Assembly (NCBI GenBank): GCA_036785665.1 | Contig: JAXIVJ010003238.1 | Coordinates: 1-64,000, forward strand | Length of the DNA: 64,000 bases | Source: Chirona hameri | Taxonomy: Eukaryota > Arthropoda > Thecostraca > Balanomorpha > Balanidae | Reading direction: 5' to 3' | In this document: positions 22,979 to 35,598 of the stretch, one piece after another | Layout of the letters: every line of letters starts with the position of its first letter | How positions within the stretch are numbered: position 1 is the stretch's first letter | Position numbers and translations under genes: made by a program | The notes under the pieces: model-generated | Told to the model about the DNA's origin: nothing | What the model saw: the letters and a program-made list of their open reading frames with translations, nothing else | Database searches by the model: none

Positions 22979-24208
22979 ACTGTCCATTGGTGTGGCGCTG
23001 CCCCTGCACGCACTGTGGTGCAGCCTTGAAACCAGTGCAGTCCCACCGAGTCGTCGTAGCCCCTCCCCCCAAACTACACGCCCCGCTACACGGGAGACCA
23101 AGCAGTCGTCGAGAGTCCGGACCCCATCGATGCAGGTGTCCGCTCGAACAGGCGCGCCACAATAGCCGAAGTATGCGCGAACGGTGCAAAAACGCCGCAC
23201 GATCTGAACGGCCGCTTTGTTAGGGGATGGTTCATTAGAGCCGAGCGCCGCTGATTGCGCCGAGGAGAACCGGTGGGAGCAAGACAGCAGCGGAGGTACA
23301 GACACAGAGGTAAACAGATCCCGCTGGTGAGACGAGCCGCCAACAGACGGCAGCCGGGCGGAGACGGACGAACATAGACGGACAGAGACGGAGACGGAGA
23401 CACGGGGACGTCAATAGACGCGACGACAGTCGGCCGTGACGTGCGCCCGTCACGGCCACCCGGCGGCAACACTGGCAATGGATTGCGAGCGGCCGGCAGG
23501 CGGGCATTCCACGTTCGGGGACGCCGCGGCCCGTCCCGGTCCCGGTCCCCGTTCCGAGGCCAACAAAGCTAGCCTCTGCACCGCTCCTCGTCCCGCGTGC
23601 GCCATGTACCGTGTGTGCGGCGTGTTGACAGCAGTTTTGGGCAGCCGGCGCACGCAGCGGCAGCGGCAACCGCCGAGCCGGCTGGCCCGCTGGCCCGCTG
23701 GCTCGCTTTGGACGCCATATTTGGCGGCGCCAGTGTGCCGCGGGCGGTGTTAATTATTTCCGCCACACCGGACAGGTTATGGAGCCGGCGGCGGCAGGCA
23801 GGAATTCCGTCTCGGCCTGGGCGCCCCAGGACACCAGGCCGTCTCTCTGCGGTGTGTGATGCGGTGTGGCGGGCGGAGGAGGCTAGCTGTCTTGTTGGCT
23901 CATATAGTCGGACACATCACATCATACGAGAAAGACAGGCGGATATGTCGTTGTGGGTCGTCTGATGATGCCCTCGGCTGTCCCCTGGCTGGCCACTGAC
24001 TGCCCTCTGACTGGTCACTGGCGGCCACACACGCTGCCTCAGCGCCGCTCTGTGTTGACTCTGGCGACAGTGGCCGTGCTGAGCATGGCTGCGGCGCCGC
24101 CGCGCTGTTACGAGCTGGGCGACGTTCGCGTCGGCGAGCTGGGCGACGTCAGACGTTCGCTGGCACGTAGTCGGTCGTCCCACGACCGACGACATTTTTC
24201 AGACGACA

Positions 24209-24312
24209 CACAGACAGACAGAGGGAGAGAGAGAGTGACCAGCGTCGACTCAGACAGAGGGAGAGAGAGAGAGAGAGAGAGACCAGCGTCGACTCAGACA
24301 GGGGGAGGGAGA
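24209..24312. repeat. GA-rich microsatellite
   Basis: ACAGACAGA and GAGAGAGA runs, with CCAGCGTCGACTCAGACAG present twice about 60 bp apart. Confidence 0.8.
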
Positions 24313-24890
24313 GAGTGAGGGTGAGTCAGGAATGCCTCGACTCACGGGAATAACATCGCCACGCCGGGATAGGGCTGCATTAAAGCGTCACCAAGTGACG
24401 GCTGCGCAGCCGGGCGCGCCCGCTGGAAAGCGCGGCCCGCCCACCAATCGACACGCATTAGCGGGGTTTCTCGCGCGCTGGTGACTCGCCTGAGAGGTGC
24501 ACAGTCACGTGCTTTCAGCCCTCCTCTCCCTCGCTTCACAGTATCGTGTCAGGCAGATGAAATGAGTCACCTCAGCCGTTTAGCAGGAGCCACCGCGCAG
24601 CGCCGCGTCGCACCAGGCCGGGATGGTACTGCTGGCGCGCGAGAGTCACTTCCGGCCGGTAAATGTGACCCGGACGTGATTCGCTTCCGGTACAGGTCAC
24701 CGCGTCACCGGGTCAGGGCGTGGGAACCGGGCCGGCGGCGTTTCACGGCGCGCTGTTTTCTCTGACCGACGGCGTGTGTCGCTCGTTGTCGGTTGTTCGT
24801 TTCACAGAGAGAATCTCGTTCGAGTCAGTCTGTCTCGGCGTGAGAGCTGGCTCACGTCGTGCCAGACCGGCCGGACGGCAGCATTCAGTG

Positions 24891-24972
24891 ATGTTCAGTC
24901 GTGTCACAGTCGCCGCTGGGCTCCGGAGGGTGACAGCGGGACGCTCCTGCAGCTGCCGTGATGTGACGACAG
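24891..24972 (+). CDS. Candidate first coding exon with mitochondrial-presequence-like N-terminus
   Basis: I do not recognise the protein. The ATG at 24891 opens MFSRVTVAAGLRRVTAGRSC and continues SCRDVTT to a splice donor ACAG|GTAATG after 24972 (phase 1). The segment is rich in Arg, Ser, Ala and Val, lacks acidic residues until position 24, and alternates basic and hydrophobic residues as in cleavable mitochondrial targeting sequences. The DNA is CpG-rich. A TCAGTC hexamer at 24825-24830 fits the arthropod-type initiator, 60 bases upstream of the ATG; no TATA box is seen. The frame is also open upstream, so a longer exon is possible. No downstream exon could be identified, so this is a hypothesis from composition, start and donor only. 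Confidence 0.25.
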
Positions 24973-26280
24973 GTAATGCTCGCCTCACGAGCGGTCACTA
25001 CTCGTGAGATGACGCTGGTCACAGCGTGGTGACGCTGGTACGGCAGGCGCGGCAGGGCGTCAGACGCCGCAGGAGTTATCACAGCCTGACACAGAACGGC
25101 AGATCGTCGTGCCGCGGTCGCGTGACTCACAAAAGCGTTACTCGGCGTCACTCGGCGTCACTCGGCGTCACACGGCGTCACACGGCGTCACACGGCGTCA
25201 CACGGCGTCACACGGCGTCATTCGACGGGCTGCGTCATCTGCAGTCATTGTCGGAAGCGCCATCTAGGGCACGGCGCCGGTCGTGACTGACCCCCGGCGA
25301 GTTGGCCACAACAGCCGCTGGTCAGTTCACAGTTCCCACCAGCATGCCCCACGCCGAGTCGACTGAAAGTGGAGCAGTGGACCTCTTCCCTGAGGGCGCT
25401 CCATCCATCGCCACGGCGCCGACCCGCCGCTGGCGCGGTCACCTGTCCCGGGGCAATCCATCCGGCGCTGGCGGGGGCGGGGGCGGCGGCGGGGCGGCGT
25501 GATAGCCGGTAGTAGCGGACGGACGCCGCCGAACCGCCGCCACCCACTATTGTCGGGCCGCCCAGCCGCTCGCAACGCGTAATGACCATATAAATCAGCT
25601 CGGTGACGTCACCTAATTAAGAGCTGGCACGGCTGCCGCGCCAAATTGACCGCGGAGCGACCCTGCAGGCAGTCGATGATGTCGTGTTTGTATGTGTGTT
25701 TGTATGTCTGTGTGTGTACACAGCGTGGCGGCGGCACCGGGCCGGACAAACATTGCTCCACGCCGGCTGACCGGGCAGGCAGCCGCGGCGGCACGGGGCG
25801 GTTTGTATATTCGACCAGCGGCGGTGCAGGCGCGGTGCAGGGGCCAGGGGTCCGCTGACGCCACCACCGGTGCACCACTGCTGACAGAGCGCAGTGCTTT
25901 GTCGGCACACAGCGTCTGGACTCGGCCTGGTAACAGCGGGACGTAAGCGTCTGGTGCGTGCTGCGTAGTACCCTTCACCCCGTATAGAACTCCCCGCCCA
26001 CTAGCACGCTCGGGTGTTGAGCACGGCCGGAGTGTTAGCGTCGGATATCAGCGTCACAATTGCAGCACGGCCACCGGGGAGCGGGGCCGGCGTGCTATTC
26101 TCGCGTACGGACGACTCCTTGTTGCTGACCGAACGGTGGGGATATTTCAGTGACCCGTGTATCTCGGCCTGTCCCTCAGCGTATCACATCACCTCATCTC
26201 GTTCGCCGCTGTCTGAAGCTCTGCATCTTTTCAGATCCCGAGCAAATCCACAGACTTAAAAATGTCCGTTATCAATGAGA
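24973..26280. other. Non-coding, possibly intronic
   Basis: It contains a GTCACACGGC decamer array (25137-25222) and a GT/TATG-rich stretch at 25685-25725. No exon supported. Confidence 0.35.
25137..25222. repeat. 10-bp repeat (GTCACACGGC)
   Basis: Eight to nine decamers: GTCACTCGGC first, then GTCACACGGC. Confidence 0.9.
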
Positions 26281-26285
26281 GGATG

Positions 26286-26330
26286 ATCGGATTCATGGGC
26301 TGCAGAACCTTGGCAGCCCATGAATCCGAT
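26286..26330. repeat. 18-bp perfect inverted repeat
   Basis: ATCGGATTCATGGGCTGC (26286-26303), a 9-base spacer, then its exact reverse complement (26313-26330). There are no mismatches. It lies at the boundary between the GC-rich left part and the AT-richer transposon region. Confidence 0.9.
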
Positions 26331-26880
26331 TAGCTCAGCAGCGAGAAGCGTCAAAAATGTTTACGTTGCCGACGGCGCTGGAGCCGGCCACCCAGCCAGG
26401 CCCTGCCAAGGCTACGAGACAGCGGCAGCGTACACACGAGCTGGACTCGCGGGGGAGCATTCTGACATCGTTTGATTATGGAGCTGTGCAACGCGATCCT
26501 GTGTTATAGACTATGCTGACAGACGGGATCGAACGGGCACTGCGCTGCAGCAGAGAGAGAGGCAATGGCGGGGCTGAACTGCACGCCTTGCTCGCCGGCG
26601 TTAAATGACTTCACCCTGAGTGATTCTAAGATAATAACGTCACGAAGACAGTTGTTTGAAACGTAAGCAGACGCATTAGCTTGACTGTGTTGAATTATGT
26701 CCAATGACCCACGGCGAATGGTTCGATTCGACTACAATTGATCAATCATCCGTAATCAGAACTTGAAGTTCAGGGTTAGACTTTATTATTTGATGTGCAC
26801 ATGCTTCAATTAATCAGCTATTCCAACTGTCGCAAAAATGTTACCGCTATGAATATTTTTCGTCGAAGCACTGGAAGTCG

Positions 26881-27426
26881 TTAATAAAGGGACTGTTCCA
26901 CCTTCCTAGAAGTTGTCAAATGTACGCCGCTTGTGGTGCAAAATATGAAGTAATTGCTGCCGAACACGATTATGACAATTGTTTCTCGCAAACAGTGCTC
27001 AATTTCATAAAAAGTTAAGTTTTAATAGTTGGGTTGATGACGTCATATTGAGCTCTAGAGAGCTACACAGAAATCATTTACGCTGCCAAAATATGGCCAC
27101 AATTATTTGGAGACAATTCTGGCGCTTTGAATACAAAACAAACCTATTACCAAACCATTGAAACGTAGAAAATATCTCCAAGGTTCACCTTAAAACAAGT
27201 GGACTGTCATCACCATTTGGTAAAGAGAGGTGACGTCATCGGCTTTAAGCCCCTATTCAAATACACGTAGGGCTTATTCGTTACAATTGTCAAGAACAAG
27301 CTTGAATTTATTTTCGATTAGACCTATGTGGTTGTTTTAACTGCTACTCTACTTAATTTCAATTCAAATCCAACAACATGGCTATCTCAACTCAAAACTA
27401 ATGTCAAGGTGGGAGTGTCGCTTTAA
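26881..27426. mobile_element. TTAA-flanked inverted-repeat element (MITE), decayed
   Basis: TTAA at 26881-26884 and TTAA at 27423-27426 bound a 546-bp element. Its ends match imperfectly as inverted repeats (AAGGGACTGTTCCACCTT against AAGCGACACTCCCACCTT). The first ~130 bases match the reverse complement of 55210-55360, so the family has at least two copies here. It has no coding capacity. Confidence 0.55.
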
Positions 27427-28254
27427 CTTTGTGTATGATCATGTTACTAGTTATTATCATAGTTATTACTACATACTAGTTACATACTAGTTATTATCAT
27501 ACTGTCTGCAGACAAAAACTAATGTCAACGATACAGGATAACAAGCATCCTCCGTAAACTGTGTATACCAATCTGGCGTATATCCGACTAAATCGGGAGG
27601 CTTGTTCTCTGACAGGACAGTGACGGGATAAGAATCAGTGACAAAATCTTGTGGTAATTAATACGGACTTTATTTGAAACGTAACAAGGAACTTGTCGAA
27701 AAACGGTGTTTAAAAAATTAGCGCTGCCCCGGCCAAACTGGTTCCGTTTAACTTCGCATCAAGTTCTTTTTTTCGTACGACGAACAAACTTGAAGCGAAG
27801 TGATGCAAAAAACTTGATGCGAAAAACTTTATGCACAGCTAAAAAACTTAGCGTTAGCCTAATACTGTCCGAAGTACTCCAGCACACGGATACGTATACG
27901 CCATACAAGGAATTACTACCCGCGTCAATGTCCACACCACTCATGTGGCCATGCCATGTCAAAACTCGATATCGCCTATGTAGCCATGCACCCAAAACTC
28001 GCATCGACTCACGTGACCATGTCTTCAAAACATGACTCGACTCATCTCACGTATTTCTACCACTCACCGCTATATACAATTCGTCCCATCGTCTCGCTCG
28101 TTCCCGTAACACGCAGCTCCCAGGCTGCGCGCCGGCCAGCGATTGGCTGCGATTTCTCCTGTCTGGCCACTGGTGGCGTAGTGGCGTGTTCGAGGTGGCC
28201 GTAAGTGGCCGGTAAGCCGGTCTACCACCACTCTCTGGACACGACAGACAGGCA

Positions 28255-28290
<36 letters not shown>

Positions 28291-29000
28291 GCCACCGCCG
28301 AGCAGCACGATTTCTATGCAAATCCGGCCGCCAGCCACCAGCCGTCAGGCCCTTCAGCCCAGTAATTCGATCGAGTGATTTCTCGGACAGCGCGGCTGAG
28401 GTTAATGATAAACACGCCGTTCAGGGAAGCAGGAGCGGCGGCCCGCGCCAGGGCCAGGGCCGACCAGAATGGATGGCGCTGAGACGGAGGCCAGCCGCGC
28501 CTGGGAGGTGCCGCGGGGTGGTGCCGCGGGGTACGAGATGGAGGCCGCAGGCAGACTGGTGGGCTGGTATGGGCTATTGTTGATGTGTAGGTAGTGTCGA
28601 CACTATAGTGGTTCGTCTCAAAGTCCATAGACCAGCCCGATGGTAAAGGCGGAAGGGAGACTCGACAGTGAACTAACAAACAGTTCTCGTTGGTGATACA
28701 ACTGAACGAGGATGAGCTGGGATGGCATTTAACTCGCTGATTGCTGGAACGTGGTGAGCTGAGTTTCCATGTATAATCGCCGCATTATGACGGAGTTGTG
28801 ACGTACATATTGCCTTCTGTGTGGAGGTGACGCGTATAAAGTTAAACGCAACATATATCATTCAATAATATCACAAAATACACCAAAACGAAATCGTATG
28901 CTCACAAATAGCATGCATTACAAGAACAAATCATACATTATTTGCATAAATTAAGCGAGAAGATAAACTTAACTATTTATAATTTTCAACAAATCTGAGC
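27427..29000. other. AT-rich to GC-rich spacer
   Basis: No gene supported. A short direct repeat (TACTAGTTATTATCAT type) lies at about 27445-27500, a CCG triplet run at about 28257-28290, and AT-rich sequence at 28860-29000. Confidence 0.4.
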
Positions 29001-29009
29001 ATGACTTAC

Positions 29010-29245
29010 TTCTCAGAGTAATCCAAGCCTACAACTGGCTTCGTCCACTAGGTTCGCGCAATCGCAGCCTCGGTCAGTCCAGGGCACACTACCGAACTTC
29101 GTGTCACGCGCGCCGAACGTCCACGCAACACGCGAGCGGCGACCACCACGCGTTCCTAAACCACACTGGCGCGCCGCCGCCGCCGCCGCCGCTGCCTCGG
29201 TCGTCGCGTGCTCTGATTGGTCCACCCGGCCGGTCACGTGACGGC
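29010..29245 (-). promoter_or_regulatory. Candidate CpG-island promoter and non-coding first exon
   Basis: On the minus strand, a GTCACGTGAC palindrome (29233-29242) and an ACCAATCAGAG CCAAT box (29211-29221) precede a CpG-rich stretch. About 200 bases later it ends at a strong splice donor GAGAA|GTAAGT (exon end 29010), followed by AT-rich intron-like DNA. CCAAT boxes of this form bind NF-Y. The order E-box, CCAAT, GC-rich exon, donor is typical of a metazoan housekeeping promoter. No coding start is needed; the transcription start is unknown. Confidence 0.35.
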
Positions 29246-29282
29246 GGGTTCGAAGAGCGCGTCGTGGGCCCTGTGCCTGCGG

Positions 29283-29756
29283 TGGAGGCACGGTGGAGTC
29301 GGGAGGCTGGTGGCTGGTGGAGTCGGGAGCAGTGTTGGATTTTTCATTTCATGACCTGGTCCCGGAGAGTCAAAATCCATAGGTGGAGAGTAGAATTGCA
29401 TTGTCAGGCAAGTTCATATTTTCATTTTTGTTTTAATTATTTTACTTGGAAAGTAAAAAAATCCTGATTTGTAATAGATATTAAATCCTTGTGAGAAAAA
29501 TTGAATTATATTTTAACTACAATGTCGGTAAGATCAGGCGAAAAGAGACCAAATTTCCTGAACAAATATGAAGAGAGCAAAATTCTTTGGACCCAAAAAG
29601 TCCAGAAAATGACCCAAATTCCAAGGCTGGTCGGGAGGCTGGTGGCTGGTGGAGTCGGGAGGTTGGAGGCACGGTAGAGTCGGGAGGCTGGTGGCTGGTG
29701 AAGTCGGGAGGCTGGTGGCTGGTGGAGTCGGGAGGCTGGTGGCTGGTGTATGGTTG
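29283..29756. repeat. 24-bp minisatellite split by an insertion
   Basis: Units of GGGAGGCTGGTGGCTGGTGG plus AGTC occur at 29290-29329 and again at 29630-29756. The segment GGAGGCACGGT(G/A)GAGTCGGG is found in both halves. The 300 bases between are unrelated AT-rich DNA with hAT-like ends. Confidence 0.85.
29330..29629. mobile_element. 300-bp hAT-like MITE inserted in a minisatellite
   Basis: The element starts CAGTGTTGGATTTT and ends with the reverse complement of CAGCCTTGGAATTT (11 of 14 matching). It is flanked by GTCGGGAG at 29322-29329 and 29630-29637, consistent with the 8-bp target duplication of hAT elements. Caution: GTCGGGAG is also part of the 24-bp host repeat. It has no coding capacity. 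Confidence 0.5.
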
Positions 29757-30905
29757 GGAGTTCGGAGGTTCGGAGGATCTTACGCTGGGGCAACGGCCGG
29801 TGCGGCGGCGCACGGCCGCGCGAGCGCGCTATCTCGCGCGGGCTATTAGGACCGCCTGGCCTTGAAGAAAAACGTCTCGACCGCGACGTGCGGTGCGCGT
29901 GGGGGGCGGCGTTGATGAGACAAAGTCGAGCGGATAATTGCATCCCGAGGGTTCGGCGATGAGCCACGCCTGAGGCGGGCTGCTCGGCAAAAATCCACCG
30001 GGACGCTCGGGTGATACGCGTAGATGTGTCTGTTTTTCAGTAGATTAGAGAACACCGGCCACCCGAGGCCGCAGTTTCTTCGCTAATTAACCAATTTGGC
30101 CGATTCTCGCCATCACCACCGGTCGGGCCCATAACCATCATGCGAGGCCGAGCCAGGATAATTTCAAGCTCTTTATCGTCCATTTTTCTGCGCGTGCGTT
30201 TGATGGGGTTCAGCCAATTTCGGTTATCTGCCTGGCCGGGCTGACTTTACAGGACTAAACGCTCGCTGGACGCTCGCTGGACGCCCCCTGGCGCTGTCTG
30301 ACTGGGCAATGCTATCGGATGTCTGGCGAATCAGGTGTGGCTCGTCAAAGCGATATGTATCGCCGAATCAGACGCCGTTCCAGACATCTCGCCCAGCCCA
30401 CTTCATCCGAGTTGATGAATAGTATCGCAACCGGCAGTTGGTGTCCCCCGGGGCCGATGGTCCGGTGGATGCATGGGTTGGCCTTCACAAGTCCTACGGT
30501 CACTCGCACTAATGGCTGAGTTAAAAGACAATTACATGTCATTTTGGTCTTAAGCCAGCCCCGGCGTCCCACTGACACATTGATGCGTTGTCTCAGCGGG
30601 AAAGGCTTTATCTAATCAATGTCTAATCAATGTGTACGGGATAAAACGCCTCTTTTGGATCATGAAGCAATGGAGAAGCAGCTATGATTTGAGCACGATT
30701 CTGTTCACGATTAGAGTAACTGTCGCTTCATGATCTGTCGCTGTCGCAGTCGTCTGTCGCTTCACTTCACTGTCGCTTCATGATGGGTCGCTTCGCAGAC
30801 ATGGACAATGGGTGCCTACTGCCGCTGACCGTTCTATGCCGTGTCGCCACCACTCAGTCAGTTGGAGAATATATCTGCAGCCAACTGATGGTATCTGCTC
30901 CATCA
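29757..30905. other. Spacer without a supported gene
   Basis: Mixed composition. A TGTCGCTTCA-type short repeat lies at about 30720-30790. No exon could be defended. Confidence 0.4.
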
Positions 30906-30907
30906 GC

Positions 30908-31304
30908 AACTGATAAGACGTTTGATCTCTTCCTCTTCCTCGCCGATTCACTCCAAACGTCGCCCCGCTGTCTGCTGCAGCGCGACAGTTCTGCACTTCA
31001 GTGCACAAACTTGAAGCGTTATTTGCAAACGACTCTATTGTCTGCCGCGCTCCACAAGCATTCATAGTCACTTGGACAGGATTGTACCATTGTACGCTGC
31101 AAAACGAAAACAAAAACCGACTGTCTGCTCGTTTAGTTATGATGGTTTGTATGCTGCATTGTCAACATGGGTGCGTTCGCTTCGCACAGACTAGGCGACA
31201 ACAGTGCAGAACTGTCGCATTGGCAGACAACAGATAGCGGGGCGACGTTTGGAGTGTGAAGTGAATCGGTCAGGTAGAGGAAGAAATCAAACGTCTTATC
31301 AGTT
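30908..31304. mobile_element. Fold-back element with ~100-bp inverted arms
   Basis: AACTGATAAGACGTTTGATC at 30908 recurs inverted, ending at 31304. The match continues through GATTCACTCCAAACGTCGCC and GCGACAGTTCTGCACT on both arms (about 30908-31002 against 31203-31304, with small indels). The loop is about 200 bases. No target duplication is obvious. Confidence 0.7.
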
Positions 31305-33160
<1,856 letters not shown>

Positions 33161-33162
33161 AG

Positions 33163-35368
33163 CAGTGGCGGCGGAAGGTATTTTCGGATGGTGGGGGGGG
33201 GGGGGGGGGGGCAAATAAACCCAGGGCGCCCCCTCGGGCAAAACGCCCCCCCCCCCCCAAAAAAAATGACGCGAAATGATATCTCTTCGGATTTAAGCCA
33301 CAATAGTATACCAGTAAAACGCCTTTTGGGGCGACGACCGAGCTGGCGCGCTCTGGTAAAGCCAAAACAGGTTTGAAATATGAAACGGTACGGGAGCACA
33401 CGTGAGCATTGACTGTGTCCCAATAATGAGTAACACATTCAATAGTTTTACCGTGGTTATACCCTAGCTAGTATGCATAGTTTTAGGAACGTTCAGCTGA
33501 ATGGAGATGTAAAAAGTGAATTCCGCTCCCCTGGGACAAACTACATAACAAATAATAACATGCATTAAAGGGATATTGCCACCTCCGGAGGATTTCTAAA
33601 AAGCAACTTAAATTAATGGTGGAGATCAACTCATTAATCGTGTATGCTCAAGTTCAAACTTGCTCCTCCAGCACCTAAAGCAGGGTATCGATTTTTGTAT
33701 ATATTATTTCTGACTCCAAAACGTTGGTTCCAGCTGCGCTCTGTACTAGATTCATGATGACCGCTCTCATCCAGTTTGGCTGTGAAATTGGCGCCCGCCC
33801 AAAGCCGAAGCGTCCGAATTCGCCGAGACTTGACCTTGAAAAGTCTAGCTGTGTTATAAGATATTGATCACAAATATCCTACGGCCCCAAAGTCGAGCCA
33901 TAGCCATTCTTGCTGTTTTATTCATGTTTTATTATGAAAGAGGCTATGGTTGTTGAAAATATAATTAACTGTATACGGATTTTAATTTTGAAGTGCACTG
34001 ACTGAATGGTGATGCTGAGTTTGCAATATTCAAAAGCAAATCATAGTCCGCAAAGAAGTGATTCTAAATAGTGATGTGGCGACCCCAATGTTACGAATGT
34101 GTGCCAGTCATGAATGGTGCAAATCTATTTTTTTATCTAATGGGGGGAGTTTCGGGGACCAAATTTTGCAGGTGAAATCGGACACGCTTAATCTACCGAT
34201 ACACACCATAAACTCCATATTGGCCTGCGAGGTGGCAATATCCCTTTAAAGTGAAATATTCACCTTTTGATTTATTGTTCTGCATTTGTATGTGACACAT
34301 GTATGGTTTCAAATTGATCGTGTTTCAAATTAAAAGTGAAATAGCAACTTTTGGTATTTCACAAATTAAATTACGTAACATAAATAAATATGTACTAACA
34401 TATGGTGACGAACAGTATGATCCATCGCTATCTCTGATTTGAATGCTGTTTGTAAACCAAGTCATAGGTCCAGAAATGAAGTAAATCCTCCAAGAAGCGT
34501 GACAACGTCCCTGATTGGTCAATGAAACAAATCGCATACACTTATACCTCGCCATCCTTGGCCAAGTTAATCCGCGGAATGCATCACGGTTTTCTGAAAC
34601 GTTTATTGATTGATAATGGATAAACGGTTTATATAAATGTTTCATGTGTGCATTGTAGTATTTTAATTAACTGTTTGTTGAAAATTGATGGGAAAAACAT
34701 ATAATTTATTTGTAAAAAAAATATGTCGTGAACACTAAATAGTTGCCTTCATGGTAAATAACAATGCGTAGGCAGTCTAATTTTCGTTCGGACAGTGAAT
34801 TCGTTGTCAAGTACTTGTGAGTAACGACCGTTATAAGCGTGGAACGCTTATCAACTTTAACTTGAAACAGGCACGCAGTCAGGATTTCGTCCAGGGGGGA
34901 TGGGGGGTGGGAGGAGGGGGGGGGGGGGGGGGGGGTGTCGCCTCGAAAGGGCCCCCTGCCCGAGCGTTGAAAGAGCCCCCTTCCCAAGCGTTGAAAGGGC
35001 CAAACAAAACGGATGAGAAGGCACGTTACAAGGATGGATAATTCAGTATGACAGGTATGGCATGGGCCATACCAACTTTGGAACCAGCGTTACCAATTTG
35101 GAATCAGCTATACCATCTTCGAAAATTTGTTTAGGCTTAAGACCTGGAACTCTGAAATAAATTGCGCGAACATTTTGAGTCTTATGCCCTGGATATGCAT
35201 TCTCATCCATGCGTCGTATTGCGTATGGTGCGGACCTCTAAAAATGTCATTGGCGTGATTTTTTTTTGTGGGGGGGGGGGGGGGCAAACAGGCATGTTTG
35301 CCCCCATCTCTTTCGATGGGGGGGGGGGTGGCAACCTGCCCCCCCCCCCCCCGCTTCGGCCGCCACTG
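33163..35368. mobile_element. hAT-like non-autonomous element with nested insertion
   Basis: The left end CAGTGGCGGCGGAAGG starts at 33163; the right end is the reverse complement of CAGTGGCGGCCGAAGCGG, finishing at 35368. Flanks CCCTGAAG (33155-33162) and TCCTGAAG (35369-35376) match at 7 of 8 positions, as expected for an old 8-bp hAT target duplication. Both ends run into G/C homopolymers just inside the inverted repeat. A TTAA element (33565-34249) is nested inside. No transposase reading frame is visible. Confidence 0.55.
33565..34249. mobile_element. TTAA-flanked MITE with 17-bp perfect inverted repeats
   Basis: TTAA (33565-33568) followed by AGGGATATTGCCACCTC; the right end is its exact reverse complement, ending in TTAA (34246-34249). 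Total 685 bp, no coding capacity. TTAA duplication is the hallmark of piggyBac-type integration; the assignment is by target site only. Confidence 0.75.
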
Positions 35369-35559
35369 TCCTGAAGTTGCGGCGACCGTACCCCCCCCCC
35401 CAAAAAAAACATTTCATGAACATATTTTAACATAATGGTGAACATTTCGTTTTTTACATGGAATTGTGATTAAAGATAAACGCATTTATAATTAATCTCA
35501 ATTCTTAGGATAGACACGATAAGTTATCATATAAGTCAACAAGTTATATAAAAACGTTC

Positions 35560-35598
35560 GTACGGCAGCCAGCACATCCCTTGTGCTGGCTGCCGTAC
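35560..35598. repeat. 17-bp perfect inverted repeat with 5-base loop
   Basis: GTACGGCAGCCAGCACA (35560-35576), loop TCCCT, then the exact reverse complement (35582-35598). It abuts the damaged left end of the family A element that follows. Confidence 0.95.

Larger units (their letters stand above)
22046..24890. other. GC-rich region without a supported gene
   Basis: No gene I can defend. It contains a pure GGC triplet run at about 22939-22977 and GA-rich microsatellite at about 24209-24312. The CpG-rich part at 23400-24800 may be promoter-proximal to the candidate exon that follows. Confidence 0.4.
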
